64,000 bases of DNA from Stagonosporopsis chrysanthemi (Eukaryota; Ascomycota; Dothideomycetes; Pleosporales; Didymellaceae): the NCBI GenBank assembly GCA_022560025.1, contig JAFISE010000036.1, positions 124,001-188,000 of the forward strand, given 5' to 3'. Made by a program: the position numbers and the translations under genes. The notes under the pieces are model-generated. The model had not been told where the DNA came from, did no database searches, and was given only the letters and a program-made list of their open reading frames with translations. Shown in pieces: positions 12,000-24,485 of the stretch (its first letter is position 1; every line of letters begins with the position of its first letter).

Positions 12000-14900
12000 T
12001 CATCTGTACGCTCGCGACCTTCTCTGTCTCTTGCGAGCAGCTGCTTTACGCAGCTCAATGGCATGGGCATCAGCCGCTTCCTCGTCTGCTTGAACTGGGT
12101 CCGAGTCTGCAAGTCCATCAAGCTCGTCGTCGTCAAGCTCGCTAAGGTCTTCGCTCATAGCTTTAAGAACTTCACGTCCAGCCCAGATCGGCTCATGCAC
12201 CGTCGTACCGTGGATGTCGAAGGGCTGAAGATACCACGGAACGCCTCCGTTGTGAAGCGTATCGAGCAAGTTTTTCTCGGACCTTGGCGGCGTAAGAGGT
12301 TCCGTACGTCCATCGGCTTCCCTGTCATCAAGCTTCATGGCATCGCCTTGATGCTCTCCGTTAGAGGCACGTAAGGTATCTTGACCTAGCTGAGCGGCAA
12401 TGGCGACCTCATCTGCGGCTTCATCATGCATTGAGTGGTTACTGTCCGCCGCATTGTCATCGGGTGTAGGTGCGAGCCGAATGTCATCTTTCTTTTGAGC
12501 AGCATCTTCAGGTCCGACGCCATTCGTCGTTGCATCAGTGACACCTTCGTGGTCCGTGTGCTCCGATTCTTCAGTATCGTGAGGGGCGTCTTCGATAGGT
12601 GTAGCGTTGTGTCTGTCCAGCACCTTCTGCTCAAGTAGAGTCTCTAGATCGACAAGCTTCTCAAATGGCGCTCTTGTCATGTCGGCCTCTTTACGCAAAG
12701 CATCTTCGATATGTGGCTGCACACTCTTGATAATGCGCTTGACCAATTTCTTGGTTTCCTTCTGCTCGGACGTGAGGGTAGTATGGGTAACTTTGTTAGG
12801 CTCATTATCGCCCTCTCCAGCATTGGCGACAGGTGTGAAGTCAACTTCAGCGCTCAGAACCGCAAGTAAATCGTCGTTGAAGGTTTCCACCGACGTATAA
12901 GCTTTCTCCTCAAGCTTGGTCTTGATCTCATTGAAGCCTTCAGCAAAGACTCCCTTGTTATCGTGACTGCAGCACGGGTTAGCTTAAACCAATTGTCAGA
13001 GACGATGCACTTACTTTATCGCTCGGTCCAAGATGGGAACCAAGATAAATGGAATGGGGAAATAGACAATATCCAAGATGTCCTTGAGGATCATGACATC
13101 TTTCAGCTTCTGGGCCTCGCGTGCCTTGACGTTCTCGCAAAGTACTCGAATTTGCTCCATATCGTCCTCAAGACGCTCCGCAAATTCGATGCGGCGGTGT
13201 AAACGAGGGCGGCCAGCAGCACCCATACCCGCAAAATTACGGCGGGTGATCTCCATGGAGGAAAATGCCTCCATTTGCAGTTGGAGACGCTTCAGCAGAG
13301 CAGCACCGCGGCGTGCCTCACGCTTCAGGGTCCAGTATTTGCAAGCTTCTTGCACAAACTCCTTACGCCTGCGAACATTGAACTTGATAAGGGCATTCTC
13401 AACATTGTGATAGACAGCTTGTGGCACAACCGGTGCTCCGGACGGTAGTCTCCAGGATTTGGCTGGCTGGCCCCGCTTGCGTTTGCTGCTACCCGGGACG
13501 CTATCATCCTCATCATCGATAGTGTGGGCTGCGTGGGTTGAGCCAATGGAGAGAGCATAGGCTTGACTATCCGGCCAACGAACGTGACGCATGGTGTGTC
13601 GGTAGAAAGCTTTTGCGTCTGCAATTGCACCTTCGACGTCATTCTCGCGCCTCCAATCATTAGGCGTGTGTCGATCACAGTACGCCTTAAGCACTGTCGA
13701 ATCATGGGGGTTCGATGACTGAGAAGACTTCATCCGCAGACACAGTCGTGCCTTGCGTGCACAAGTGACGTGGAAAGCCTCGAAACACGACTTGTGCCCA
13801 CATTGAATGCAAGCTCCCATCTTTTGCTTACAAATGTAACAGGACTGCAGATTCAATTAGCTCTGCTACATTGTTACGCTTGACTTGAAACTTACAAGTT
13901 TCCAGCGTGTCTTCGGGACCTTTTCAACGTCCTGGACCGGTTCTTGGAAAGTCACATTGCCGAGCGACACCTCTGGGATCCACATAGCACAGAGTAGATG
14001 TGCCCATTTCATGGCTGTAGTCTGCTTGAAAGCACCGTCGCCGTTTGGACAGAATATGCAGCCCTACGCATGATTAGCAGGGGTTTTAAGAGTCCCACGA
14101 TCAAAGACGTACCGGAAGCTCACTAGCAGGGGTGCCGCGGCCCACTAGTTGACAGCGTCTGCAGAGCCATTGTCCCTCTGGGATGAAAGGCACTCCATAG
14201 CATTCCTGATGAACCGCCAAGTCACAACCATCGCAAAATACTATGGCGTTGGTGTTCTCGCAGTCACCATCATCACAGATTGCGCATTTTGTATCTTGCT
14301 CCTCGCCTTGTCCTGCCGGCTCTCCATTCACGGCGGCAGCACTACTGGACCGTGGTCGGTGTGTTTGTGGTGGCTTAGGATTGGGTTTGGGTATGCCTAC
14401 AGATGTCAGTGTTCAGTTCAGGGAGAGAATACATGAAATTCACTCACGCTTTTCCAATGCATGCCACTCCTTTTCAATCTGAGTTATTGTGACCTCGAAT
14501 ATCGCAGGCTTGATAGCCTCAACGTCTTCGGCTTTGCGCTGTACATTGAGTGCTTCGAGCCATACGTCATCCTGCTCGTCCATGTCGTATTCAACACGCC
14601 CGACTGCAACAGCCGTTGTAGCACCCTCGACCTCGTTTTGTAGTGTGAGATCCAGGTCCTCCTCGATTGAGCCTTCGGGAAGTCGGATGAGGTTATTCTC
14701 AGGTCTGGAGAACACCTCGCTCTCCTGATAGCCAATGTTTGCCATGGTTCTGTCAACGTAGTTCACCTTGACTCCTTCACTCTCTTCGTGTGTCTTGAAT
14801 GTATCAACCTGCCGCACGCTCGGCTTGGGCAGATTTAGCTTCTCCTTCGGATTCATAGTCGGGAGAGGAGTGATGCGTGGTCGAGGTGGAGATCCAAGCC

Positions 14901-15585
14901 CAGCAAGCATCGAGTCTCTGTTGCGAGGTGGTCGCCCTGGTCGCCGCTTAGGAGTGGCTAGAAGGCTGGCCGGGCCGCTGTACGCAATTTCGGCGTCTTC
15001 ATCTTGAGTCTGCTGTGCGCGCAGGCTGTCGAGCATCGCAGAGATGCCGTTGTCGACCGCATACTGGCCAGTCGACGAAGGCCGTCCAGGCGTTCCCGGT
15101 GTCGAGTCTGCAGGGCTTATGCCATCGATCTGGTCCGCAGCGTAGACAGGGAACTCGGCATCAATGTCGAGGTCTGGATGAAACTCGTCCCAGCTGCGCT
15201 CCTCCCGCGGCTTATATCCGTCGTTCTGCGCCACAGCGGCGGCGACAGCAGCAGCCGAGCTGGAACGCGGTCCAGCAGGCGGCCTCTCGCGTCGCGGGCG
15301 TGCGTAGGAGGGTGAGGGTGCGAGATCAGGGAGTGCGATGCCCTGGCGCTCAGCGTTCAGGCGTCCGATGCGGCCACGGGGGCCTATGTATGCGTAGCCA
15401 CCAGGTCCAGTTCCTCCAACAGGCGTCTCCACGCCTTCGTCATCAACGTATCTGCCCCCTCCTCCTGGGCCGCCGGGCACGTACTTGCGCCTCTTGCTGG
15501 TAGGCACCGAATCGGAGATGTGGCGTCTGCGCGGCCGGTCGGAGGTTCGTATGCGCGTATTGGGGGTATCAGGAACAGGCGCCAT
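12000..15585 (-). CDS. nto1: NTO1/BRPF-type PHD finger protein of a MYST acetyltransferase complex
   Basis: Scaffold/reader subunit of a NuA3-like histone acetyltransferase. Five exons (introns 12967-13014, 13845-13895, 14064-14112, 14397-14447) give 1128 aa. Residues 1-230 are basic and disordered, with an AT-hook-like KRRPGRPPRNR. An EPL1-type region at about 250-360 ends in the diagnostic VEYDMDEQDDVWLEALN. A PHD finger follows at about 417-462 (CAICDDGDCENTN, FCDGCDLAVHQECYG). An extended zinc-knuckle/ePHD starts with GCIFCPNGDGAFKQT, continues through SCYICKQKMGACIQCGHKSC and ends near YCDRH. About 100-250 residues further on is a degenerate bromodomain-like helical segment around LKDILDIVYFPIPFILVPIL. 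The C-terminus is acidic, then basic. EPL1-PHD-ePHD order is shared by BRPF, JADE and Nto1; the bromodomain-like segment favours BRPF/Nto1. Confidence 0.93.
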
Positions 15586-16622
15586 GTAGAGGGCAGAGGA
15601 ATGTTGAGCAAGCCAGCTAGGGTAAGTCGCGAAGACGCGCCGCCAACACTGGAATATTGGCCGGTGAGGCTACCGCATGCGCAAGTCCGCCAGGCACACT
15701 TGGGTTGTTATGGTCATCGATAGCAATGCAGCAGGCGGAGTCGCAAAGAGGCGAGACGTGCGCGTTGTCGAAATCCGCCGCCTCTGCCAGTTGAGGTTGC
15801 AGCTGCAGTGCTTTGGCAGTCGAGGCTACCCAATGTGGTTTAGCGTCATTCGACTCCATGCGCTCTTGTCCCGCGCTCGCTCCACCCTTAGCCGAACGCT
15901 CTAAGGCAAGCTTGGTGTCCTGAGGGCTGATGCCAGTCGCGTGGGGCGCAGGCCGTCCTCAATAGAGACCGCTTGCGAGTATCAAGTTCGCACGTGGAAC
16001 GCATACTCGAAGCTGCCACTCGCGGAATAGCTGGATTTCAGGGGTACAGTAACCCGTCCCCAGCTTCCAGCCTCTCACCAACTGCACAGAGATAGCGTTC
16101 ATCACGCACGAAGGCATCTCGAAGTGATTCTGTGTATTTGGGCTCTGACACATATCGTAGCAAGCAATCCATGACGGTACCTTCCTCCCATGACGCTCCA
16201 CAGTCGATAGTATCCACTCAACGAGGCGCGTTCCTTGTACCGGACAACTCACTCTTCACATATCTTAGAATTCAATGCCTCCATACACACGCCTTTCTGA
16301 TGAGACATGTTTGTCCGGCACGCATTCACATGAATCCCATTCTTCTGTAATATAAGCACTAGCACCACCGGCGGTAGATTAACACTCGAACCTACCTCCA
16401 AGATTGCCTAGGTCGATCGCGTCTTGTATTGCAGGCATTATTTGATATCAGTATTTGCATCTACGATAATTGCTTGTCAGCTCACGCTTACTATCTGTCG
16501 TGCTACTCCACTGCACGCTGTCAGCGTACCTCTCTATCGCTCTTTCCAGACAACCTTTCAGCACCTCCCACAGACAACAAACAAGCAATCCCCACTACGA
16601 GATCGCACAAAACGGATGCAGC
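15586..16622. other. Intergenic, divergent promoter region
   Basis: 1.0 kb between divergent starts of the NTO1-like gene and the FAD monooxygenase. No gene seen. A TATA-like AATATAA sits near 16347-16355, well upstream of the monooxygenase ATG. Confidence 0.55.
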
Positions 16623-18215
16623 ATGACGCAAGCTGATGCAACATTTCCGAAGCCATTTCGTGTCGTTATTGTTGGCGCGGGCGTTGTAGGCCTGTCTTTG
16701 TCTCATGCGCTCCAGTTGGCCAAGATTGACCATATCGTCCTGGAGACATACAACCAGGTCAAGTCCCTCAAAGGCGCAGCGCTGATCCTCTGGCCAGGCA
16801 CTGAGCGCGTCTTCGACCAATTTGGCTTTCTGTCTGATATGCTCAAGACCACCACACCGGTAACAACGGAACACAGACGCTGGCCAGATGGGTCCCTTCA
16901 CCTAGCAAAAAGTTCCATGGATAGAATCCATCAAATGTACGTGTCGAACTTTGCTTACATCGAGTAAGAGAGAGGCATCACGTACAAGTCGTTACTGACC
17001 AGACCACAGGTTCAGGGTGCCGCCAATCTTGTTCGACAGACAAAGCTGTGTGGCGCATCTGTACGACCACCTGCCAGATCAATCAACGGTAAAACTGAAC
17101 AAGCGAGTCGAAACAATCGAGCACACAGGAACCGGCGTTCGCGTTCATCTTACTGACGGCACGGCCGAGGAAGGCGACATCGTGATTGGTGCAGACGGTG
17201 TCCACAGCGTTGTCAGACCTCAAATGTGGAAGCATGCAAGCGAAATTGACTCCAGTTTGATCCCAGATTCCGACAGATCAGCAATTTTCAGCGAGTACGA
17301 TTCTCTATTTGGAGTCAGCGACTTAGAGGGTAGCCACGAGGACTGGGGCTTAGCAGCCACCGAAACTAATGTGGTATATGGGCATGGCGTCACTAAACTC
17401 TTCTTCCAACAGCAAGGCAAACAGATGTGGGCAATCATCTTCAAAGACAAGTACAACCAGCCACCCAAGAGATATAAACCTACAGCGGAAGAGACAGAAA
17501 AGGTTGCGGAGCAATTCTTCGATCAGGCTATGAATGGGAAGCTCAAGTTCGGGGATCTCTGGAAGGCTCGGACACGGGCTGGTTTAATAAGTTTAGAAGA
17601 GGGTGTGCTATTACAATGGCACGCAGGGAGGATTGTCCTGGTAGGGGACTCAGCACACAAAGTAAGTTTCCTCTGGCCAACAAGGTTCAGCGGGTCCTTC
17701 CGTCATCTCTTCAGACCAAAACAAGCAGCTGACCAGCCCAAAAGATGACAGCAGACCTCGGCCTAGGCGCCAACATTGCTGTCGAAGATGCCATCGTCCT
17801 TTGCAACTTGCTGTACCGTGAACTGAGCGCGAACCGCAACCGCCACCTCACCAATGCTGAAGTCTCCCGTCTCTTTACCAATTACCAAGACCGACAATAT
17901 GATCGTGCTAAGAACCTCGCCTTCGCCTCGGGAAAAATCACCCGGGCCCACTCCTACGACTCTCTTATCGGTCGTCTCTGCGCGACCCATGTTTTTCCTT
18001 TCGTGTACGAGAAACAGGTCAAGGGACTTGCTGCCGTGTGGGCACGCGCACCGAAGCTGGACTACGCCCCTGTGAGAACCATTGATGAAACGGCACCGGG
18101 GTGGCAGTTGGCAGAGGAAGCGGACACGGCGAATACAACGTGGTTGGTGTATGCTAGTGTGGCGGCGCTGATCGCAGGGCTGGCGGTTGCGAGGCTGGGG
18201 ATCTCTAAGTTGTAG
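16623..18215 (+). CDS. FAD-dependent monooxygenase with C-terminal membrane anchor
   Basis: Group A aromatic/epoxidising flavin monooxygenase using NAD(P)H and oxygen. Three exons (introns 16937-17009, 17662-17744) give 478 aa from the ATG at 16623. The Rossmann motif is GAGVVG at 18-23, followed by an acidic ribose binder in IVLET. The DG-type motif reads IGADGVHSVVR. The GD motif is GDSAHK at 317-322, continuing after the intron as MTADLGLGANIAVEDA. The last about 25 residues form one hydrophobic helix (WLVYASVAALIAGLAVARLG) with a short basic tail, suggesting ER anchoring. This layout is typical of membrane-bound epoxidases from fungal meroterpenoid or indole-diterpene pathways (PaxM-like). 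No prenyltransferase, cyclase or PKS lies within the window, so the substrate is unknown. Confidence 0.94.
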
Positions 18216-19072
18216 TTGTCCCAGGGTGGTAGTGAAAGGAGTTCGTGTCTTTTGAGCGATCGTTTCAGACGAGTAGAGTCCCCCTGTTCGCCACAATTTG
18301 GTGTAGCCCGACGCCCGCAATGAATACCTATTCACATAGATGTACAGCCTATAGGTCAATTAGATCATCTTTTAGCTGTGCTATGCAGTGATTGTAGCTT
18401 GAAAAGACTAAAAGTTAGGGATAGCATGTGAATCTAAATGGTTGAAGGCAACGAGCTTCTTCGCAAGTTCAATCATGATCGTAGAAAGAGATCTGTCTCC
18501 GTTGCACCCATCTATCAAGCCACCAAGTTATAACTGTTGTATCACATCAGCATTCAAGCAGCATATCTTACTCAACTCACTCCACACCGTCTTTTGTCTT
18601 CCCCTTACTCTTCCCCCTATATCCCCCTGAGCTATCCGTTCAGACCTCGTAGACATAGCGAGCCATAGGTCAAGTATGTAGCACATACCGAGTGTGGTAG
18701 CACATACCGGCGAGCGGGGCCGCTCTGCGTCTTCGTGACGGTATCGGTATGTGCACGGATGAGCTGGGGTCTTTTTGCTTTTGAGCAAGAATTGATGTTT
18801 GATAATTGTACTGATACGAGATCTCGATAATATAATGTCTTAGTATAGCCGGAATCATCCCTTGTGGTCTGGCAATCAGCAGAACCCGGTATCGATATTC
18901 TGTTCATGATTCAAGTAATAGGAAATGGTATCATGCAGGTTCAGGCGCAAAAGAGGAAAAAGATCGCTAGCCCGACAGAACGCCTGATCGAACGCCAGAA
19001 AAATGCAAAATCATGGATCGGAGATCGTGTACAGCGATGGGGTGCAACTCGGAAGCATCAGAGTGTTTGAAC
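18216..19072. other. Intergenic, convergent 3' regions
   Basis: 857 bp between the stops of the monooxygenase and the rhodopsin-like gene. Only short frames; nothing else recognised. Confidence 0.55.
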
Positions 19073-20758
19073 TCAAAAGTAGTCTTTGCGGTTCGAATAC
19101 TGAGGCGACGGCGACTTGTGGTCCTTTTCTGCGCGGTGCTGCTTGGAAGCATCTTTATGCCTTGAGTTTCGTTTCGAAGTGTACGCGCTTGCGGGCTCGT
19201 TGGAAAGCTCGAATTCTGATGTCATGGTGATGGTCATGTCCTCGCTCGACCCAGACGAGTCTGAATCACGCGCTCGCATCTTCTGCCACATCCGTGCAAA
19301 TCCTCCGCCTTTTGTCTCCTCACCCCTTTCTGCATATAACATGGCGTCTTGGCTGTGACTTCTTCGTGTGGGTTCGAGAGGCTTGGGGATAGCGATGGCG
19401 CCTTCTTCGTCCCAGGTCTTCAGCTCGTAGCTGCGTCCTCGGTCCTGGTCGAGGTCTGGTACGGCGCGTATTGCTTCGGATTTCCGTTCGAATGATGGTT
19501 TTGTGACGCTTGTTTGGTTGCATGAGCCTTCGGCAACTGTACTTGACATCTTGGAGTTGTTCCTATACCCGGCCGTTCTCTTCTTCAACGAGACACCACC
19601 TGAGATGGTGCTGGATAGACCGAAGGGGATTTTGGAGAGGAGCGGTTTCAGGACTGGAGCTGAGGCACAGATAACGCCAAGATCAATCTCTACCGCAGCT
19701 GCGATCCAAAGAGGATAGGCATACCTGGATTACTGTTAGCTACAGTCGATTAGGGTCAGGGTGCTAGTGTTAACTCGGCATACCAAGTATTATCATAGGT
19801 TGTCATCAATGACTTGTAAATAAACCATGTGCGCACGATACCTGCAACTGTGACAATAATGCCCATGGCGAAGAGGCAGGCGACAGCAAAGCGTTGGCGT
19901 TTCGGCATGTGGAGCTTCATTGCGTGAGCGTGATTGAGGAGAAGACGCGATAAATACTTACACCCATAATGAGGGGCAGTGGCGTCACTGTGGTCGCAAG
20001 ATCGGCAATACAGTTGATGATTCCACAGATGAGAGTCGCAATGCCTTCGTCCATACAGCTGTCAGCTGGCGAGCCGATGGTCCAATAGTTCGAGACTGGG
20101 GTGCACTGAAAAATCGCTAAAAACCTACCATGAGTTAGCGACTTAGTCCTTCGAGGATCCGAATGGGCAATGCGCGATATCGAACGTACAGAAACGAGAT
20201 TAAAATCCCAATTGTATAAGCAACATTGAGGTGGATGCACCATTTGAACCAAGACTTGCCTGTGTCGGCCACCAAGCGGTAGTAAAAGCAGTGAAGTGAT
20301 AATCTTGTAAAAGTTGCCGCGAATGTAAACACAATTTTCGCTATCATAGCGATCTTCAGAGTTGGTACGAGCTGGTCAAATCGTATGTCCCAAAGATGCC
20401 TGTCCCAACCATATCTTACGTTCGCCAACAGAACGACGACAGTCAAACCGACCGTGAAGAGCTGTGGAACGTTAGGAATGCAAAGCATGTGTATAACATT
20501 CACATACCAAAGCAAGCAAGATGAAGATGTCATCGAGCCCAAACCATCGTTTGATGACCAAGCGCGTGTACATGCGCAACCCAACAGTTAAAAGTACCAG
20601 CGCGATGAGTACGGAGTTGACAATGATGAGCGCATGGCCGCGGGTGACAGGGTTATCATAGTTGGGCGTGGGCCATGAGATGATGACCTGATCAATCGTA
20701 AGCCAATTTTAAACACTACATACTGCTATGTACTTACGTCGAGTGGAGGCAATTTCAT
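19073..20758 (-). CDS. Seven-helix rhodopsin-domain fungal membrane protein
   Basis: Integral membrane protein of the large fungal family that carries the conserved 'rhodopsin domain' (the SAT4/Pth11-like core, here without an N-terminal CFEM module). Six exons give 472 aa: introns 19725-19783, 19915-19961, 20125-20189, 20462-20507 and 20688-20737. Exon 1 encodes only seven residues (MKLPPLD). Helices alternate with conserved pieces: GLRMYTRLVIKRWFGLDDIF, then GWDRHLWD, then FYYRLVAD, FQCTPVSNYW, and a final helix with YAYPLWIAAAVEIDLGVICA, typical of the family. The last about 170 residues are cytoplasmic, Ser/Lys/Arg-rich and likely phosphorylated. Family members include putative surface sensors in plant-associated fungi, but most are uncharacterised. 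Confidence 0.92.
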
Positions 20759-23700
20759 CCTGGCTTCAATGATGAACGCCCTGGCCCGGATGAAAACAGA
20801 GACATGCAGGAGTAAAGAGCAACTGCTGCAGGTTCGGAGAAACTCCCACGAGATCAGCAGTGGATAGTTAAGCCCCAGGCGCTAGAGTACAAGCCGCTTG
20901 AAATCGCGTCTGCGGACCGAGCTCATGATACAGTGCTCCGGCGCGCGTTAGAAATTAGTGCCACATTAGTTGGCATGCTGGTAGCACATCACTGGAAACG
21001 ACGGTAGTGCTAAGCATACAGCCATTGGAAGTTGATCCCGACGGTTCTCGAATCTTTGCGGGGAAGGCTGCGTCTGTCACGGCATTTGAGTGTGATACCA
21101 TGCGAGGTGACGCTGCAGTAGTTAATGTTGATGTCGAGCTGCATGCATCCCAACAAGTAACAAGGTGTTGCTGGCCAGTTGCTCTTCAGTCTGGCCACGG
21201 TGGAATGCGGAGTTTCCGACCGTCAAACCTGTCATGCTGATCAAATCTTAAGGCGGTTGATGATAATCCACCATTGGGTGAGGTTTGGACTGCTCGACCA
21301 AAGGTGCGTCCCAATGGTCCCTTGCGGGGGCGTGCGCCGGGAAGTCTCGATGATCTCACGCGATTCGTCTAAAGTATGCCAAATTTTGGCACAGCTGAAG
21401 ACTTACCGTCCCCTGAGTGGACGGTTCGGTGGTATTCTGTTTGGTTCGGGTGTGGCTGGTGTTCTACAACATGCTAGGGTGCTGGTTACGACATGCTGCA
21501 AGCGCTATCAGTTACGTGGTCGAGCGCGGGTCTTCCAGGTCCGACGGGTCAAAGCGTTGCCTGGGACCAAGGGAGAGTCGTCGATGGTAGCGCCGATCTA
21601 AAGGTGGAGCTTAGACTTTTGGTGCGGTCTCCTGCGCAAATGCAACTCAACGCTGAACTCTATTATTGGCGAAGATTGTCACTGTCATAATCTTCTGGTC
21701 TCAAATGTGCCCGAATAATGGAGTATCGACAGCTGTCTCCATCTGATATCTTCAAAAACCAGCTTCGCGACCCACTTATTCACGTTCAGGAAAGATCAGC
21801 TTCCATCTGTAGCCAATCAAGACAGTGCTGTCAGGGCCTCAGCAGCCTCTGGGCAAAGAGGCTCTGGCCACGTCGGCATGTACAGCGGAAGGGTTGCTCG
21901 GGATGGTATTAGTTACAGTTCGTATCGTGGCTGCTACTAACTCTCTTTACCTTATCGAGTTACCTTATCACGATAAACTAAGGAACAAGCCAATTAAAGA
22001 ACTAGGAAACAATCTCGTTAACCTAAAACGTGCTTAGGTAGGTGCTTTGGGACTATAACAGCCTAGTGCTCCTTGGTAGCTGTGCTCCGCTGCTGCAGGG
22101 GTGGCTCCGTTTAAGCCTTGTACGCAAAAGCCCTGTACTACTGATATCTCGCAATTTGAATTACTCAACCGGACTAGGTCAGACACAGAACATGCGTCAC
22201 AACTTCCAAAGTCCGAACGTTTCAGCAGAGCTGCTATTGACCTGGACTATTGTACAAGCAGCTTCCTGTTGTGGCTCACGAAGATGTTAAAATGGGTACT
22301 GCATGCAATCTGGTGTCACCTAAAGCTATCTTATGAGTCTCGCGCATTGCTAGTCCTGGCTGGACGGTGAACGTGACGACACCACATGTCGCTTGAGGAT
22401 AGGTGTTGTGTGGCGTAAGTAGTGTAGGTGGGTTCCGGAGTGGCAGGTGCTTATGTGTTAGGTATTGAAATTTAAACAGCACTTAACAGGCGGCTGAACA
22501 GAAAGTGAGCAGTAGGATTTACTCCTATTGGCTGAGATAGCTAGCAGGGACTCTGCTGTGCTCAGATCCCAGCCCCTGGACGCCACTCCCACCTACACTA
22601 CTTACGCCAGACACCACAGTATTGTCAACGACTGTATCTCTACTCCCAGTGTTACTTCTGAACTGTCGTCTGTACAAGCCAAACAACAGTATCTGCGCTG
22701 ATACGCGAAGAACATGTGCAGTAGAACAGCAAACACAGTATTCGGAGGTAGTCCGGCGTGCCTTACAAGCGACCATGAGAGTTCTGTAACTCTTGTCGCC
22801 AGGCCAATCCTTGCAGCTTGCTGGCAATGGCCTACTTGAGAGATTGTGTTGTTTGGACATCTCATCCGCTCCAGTTGAAATTAGGTGGCAAGCATCCTAC
22901 GGACCACGATACGTATCTTTGAAGATAAGACACCACGCCACGAGAATGACTACGCAGAAGCACTCGGTCGAAAAGAGCAGACATTGCATGACTGATTGGA
23001 AAGCCCAACAAAGACACGCAGAAGAGTAAGTGTTGTGCGATGTTCAACGTCAATCTCGAGGATCTTGAGCCTCCACTTTGGCGGATCACGAATCTGTGAC
23101 GGATCGAACATATGGGGAGCGTGCCTCATCGAGCAGACCCGACAGATACAAGTGTGATGATCAGTAGGGCAGGTTCGGTACAAAGCCGAAGTCTCTCGCA
23201 AGGTCTCGAACCGCCCACTCCGTGTCCACATCCGAGAGCAGTGACAGTGTTCGCCGGAATGAGCCTTGGTGGCCTCACAGACCTGAGAACGTAATATTGG
23301 CCGGCCTGTTCTGGATGACAGAGAACGAAGCCAATGTCGCATTGTACACAGTAAGAGCTGATATCAACGACGAACAGCTGCTGTGATCGGCCAATCTTGT
23401 AAGAAGGAGAAAACGCATACTCAGTTGCTGCACCACTCTCGTGCCTAACCAGGATTGTGTACGCAAGGTCATTGTCCTGATCAGAAAAGTATGATGTCTC
23501 AGAACCTCCTACACCTTCCGAACACGATGAACGAGCACTCTCTGCCACAATCATCAAATCCCGCAAAACATTTACAATTTCTTAGCTGCTCACTCTAGCA
23601 CACCAGCGTACAGCTTCGCTGCTCTGCACTGCCTTGCAAAATGCCTTGCGCGAGGCGCTTGCTTGCCGCAGGCTTACACGCAGCGCGCCTAACTAACGCC

Positions 23701-24020
23701 CACACGCGGTGCGCTGATTGGCTAGCATTAGGGAGGCCTTGACCGAAGAATGAGCAAGGCGAGGGCGCACAAGGGCTCAGCGTTTACACTATGCATGTAA
23801 GGCGCTGTTTGAGGGGCTGAGGGCAGAGATGGAGGCGGGCTTATGTAGAGGCTATGGGCGCGCGTGGAGAGGTGGAGGCAATCGTCTTCAAACCGAATCA
23901 AAGTCAGAGACCCGGTGGAGCAAAGATCAAAATATCGAGAGCTGTCCACGACCCAAACCCAACTTCGCTGAAAGCACGTCAAACGAACTACCTGTTTACA
24001 ACTCGTCCTGCTACATCACA
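20759..24020. other. Gene-poor interval
   Basis: 3.3 kb, the longest stretch without a supported gene. It holds the 22-nt inverted repeat described separately and a moderately A/T-rich patch near 21930-22040. The best frame is a minus-strand one from an ATG near 23554 to 23126 (142 aa, many Cys and Ser). It has no recognisable domain and no convincing partner exon, so I do not call it a gene. Confidence 0.5.
22411..22609. repeat. Short inverted repeat, possible MITE
   Basis: A perfect 22-nt match in opposite orientation: plus strand 22411-22432 (starts TGGCGTAAGTAGTGTAGG) and minus strand 22588-22609. The arms are about 155 nt apart. Similarity continues patchily on the outer sides. I could not find a clean target-site duplication, so the identity as a miniature transposon is only a suggestion. 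Confidence 0.6.
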
Positions 24021-24428
24021 ATGGCGCCCACAACCCTCCACACCCTTGCACAACGCGCACCTTGCGACACCGACGGCAGCTGCGCTCCGCACCGAACGGC
24101 CATCCTTATTGTCCTGCTGGCAATCGGATTCCTTACCCTCTCGATCCTGCTCTGGTATCACCTGCGCAAGCGAAGCGCCGTGCATCCAGGACCGAGTCGC
24201 TTCAGGTCAGACCTGGTACATCCGCAGAAGCTGCACAGGAGGGAGGGAAGGGCGACGTGGCGGCGCGAAGACAGATACGATGGTGATGTAGGGACGGAGT
24301 TGCCACGGTACGAAGAGCGAGCTGATGCGCCGCCTCCGTATGGGAATGTGGTGGTGAGACCAGAGGATGCGCATATGGAGAGTGCAGGGAGGGGGCGAGA
24401 TAGAGAGGGCGAATGTGGCATACAGTGA
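24021..24428 (+). CDS. Small single-pass membrane protein with PY motifs
   Basis: Intronless 135-aa frame from the ATG at 24021, preceded by a purine/A-rich context. A short N-terminal segment with two cysteines (APCDTDGSCAPH) precedes one strong hydrophobic helix at about 26-46 (AILIVLLAIGFLTLSILLWY). A basic stop-transfer LRKR follows, giving a type I/III topology with a cytoplasmic tail. The tail is Arg/Asp/Glu-rich and carries LPRY and PPPY. LPxY and PPxY are the motifs bound by WW domains of Rsp5/Nedd4 ubiquitin ligases. Many fungi encode such small TM/PY proteins, mostly unnamed. A role as a ubiquitin-ligase membrane adaptor is inferred. It ends 57 bp from the converging MPDU1 gene. Confidence 0.75.
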   Translation: MAPTTLHTLAQRAPCDTDGSCAPHRTAILIVLLAIGFLTLSILLWYHLRKRSAVHPGPSRFRSDLVHPQKLHRREGRATWRREDRYDGDVGTELPRYEERADAPPPYGNVVVRPEDAHMESAGRGRDREGECGIQ

Positions 24429-24485
24429 GAGAGCTATCATGCATTGATCTACCTGAAGTTCAAGTGCACCTGAATGTGACCGTAT

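Noticed and set aside
16623..20758. Secondary-metabolite gene cluster around the FAD monooxygenase and rhodopsin-like protein
   Set aside because: No PKS, NRPS, terpene cyclase, prenyltransferase, P450 or pathway regulator nearby; two genes do not make a cluster.
23126..23554. 142-aa minus-strand ATG frame with many Cys residues
   Set aside because: No domain, no convincing upstream or downstream exon, and an overlapping frame at 22950-23342 is equally open. Left as unexplained rather than a gene.
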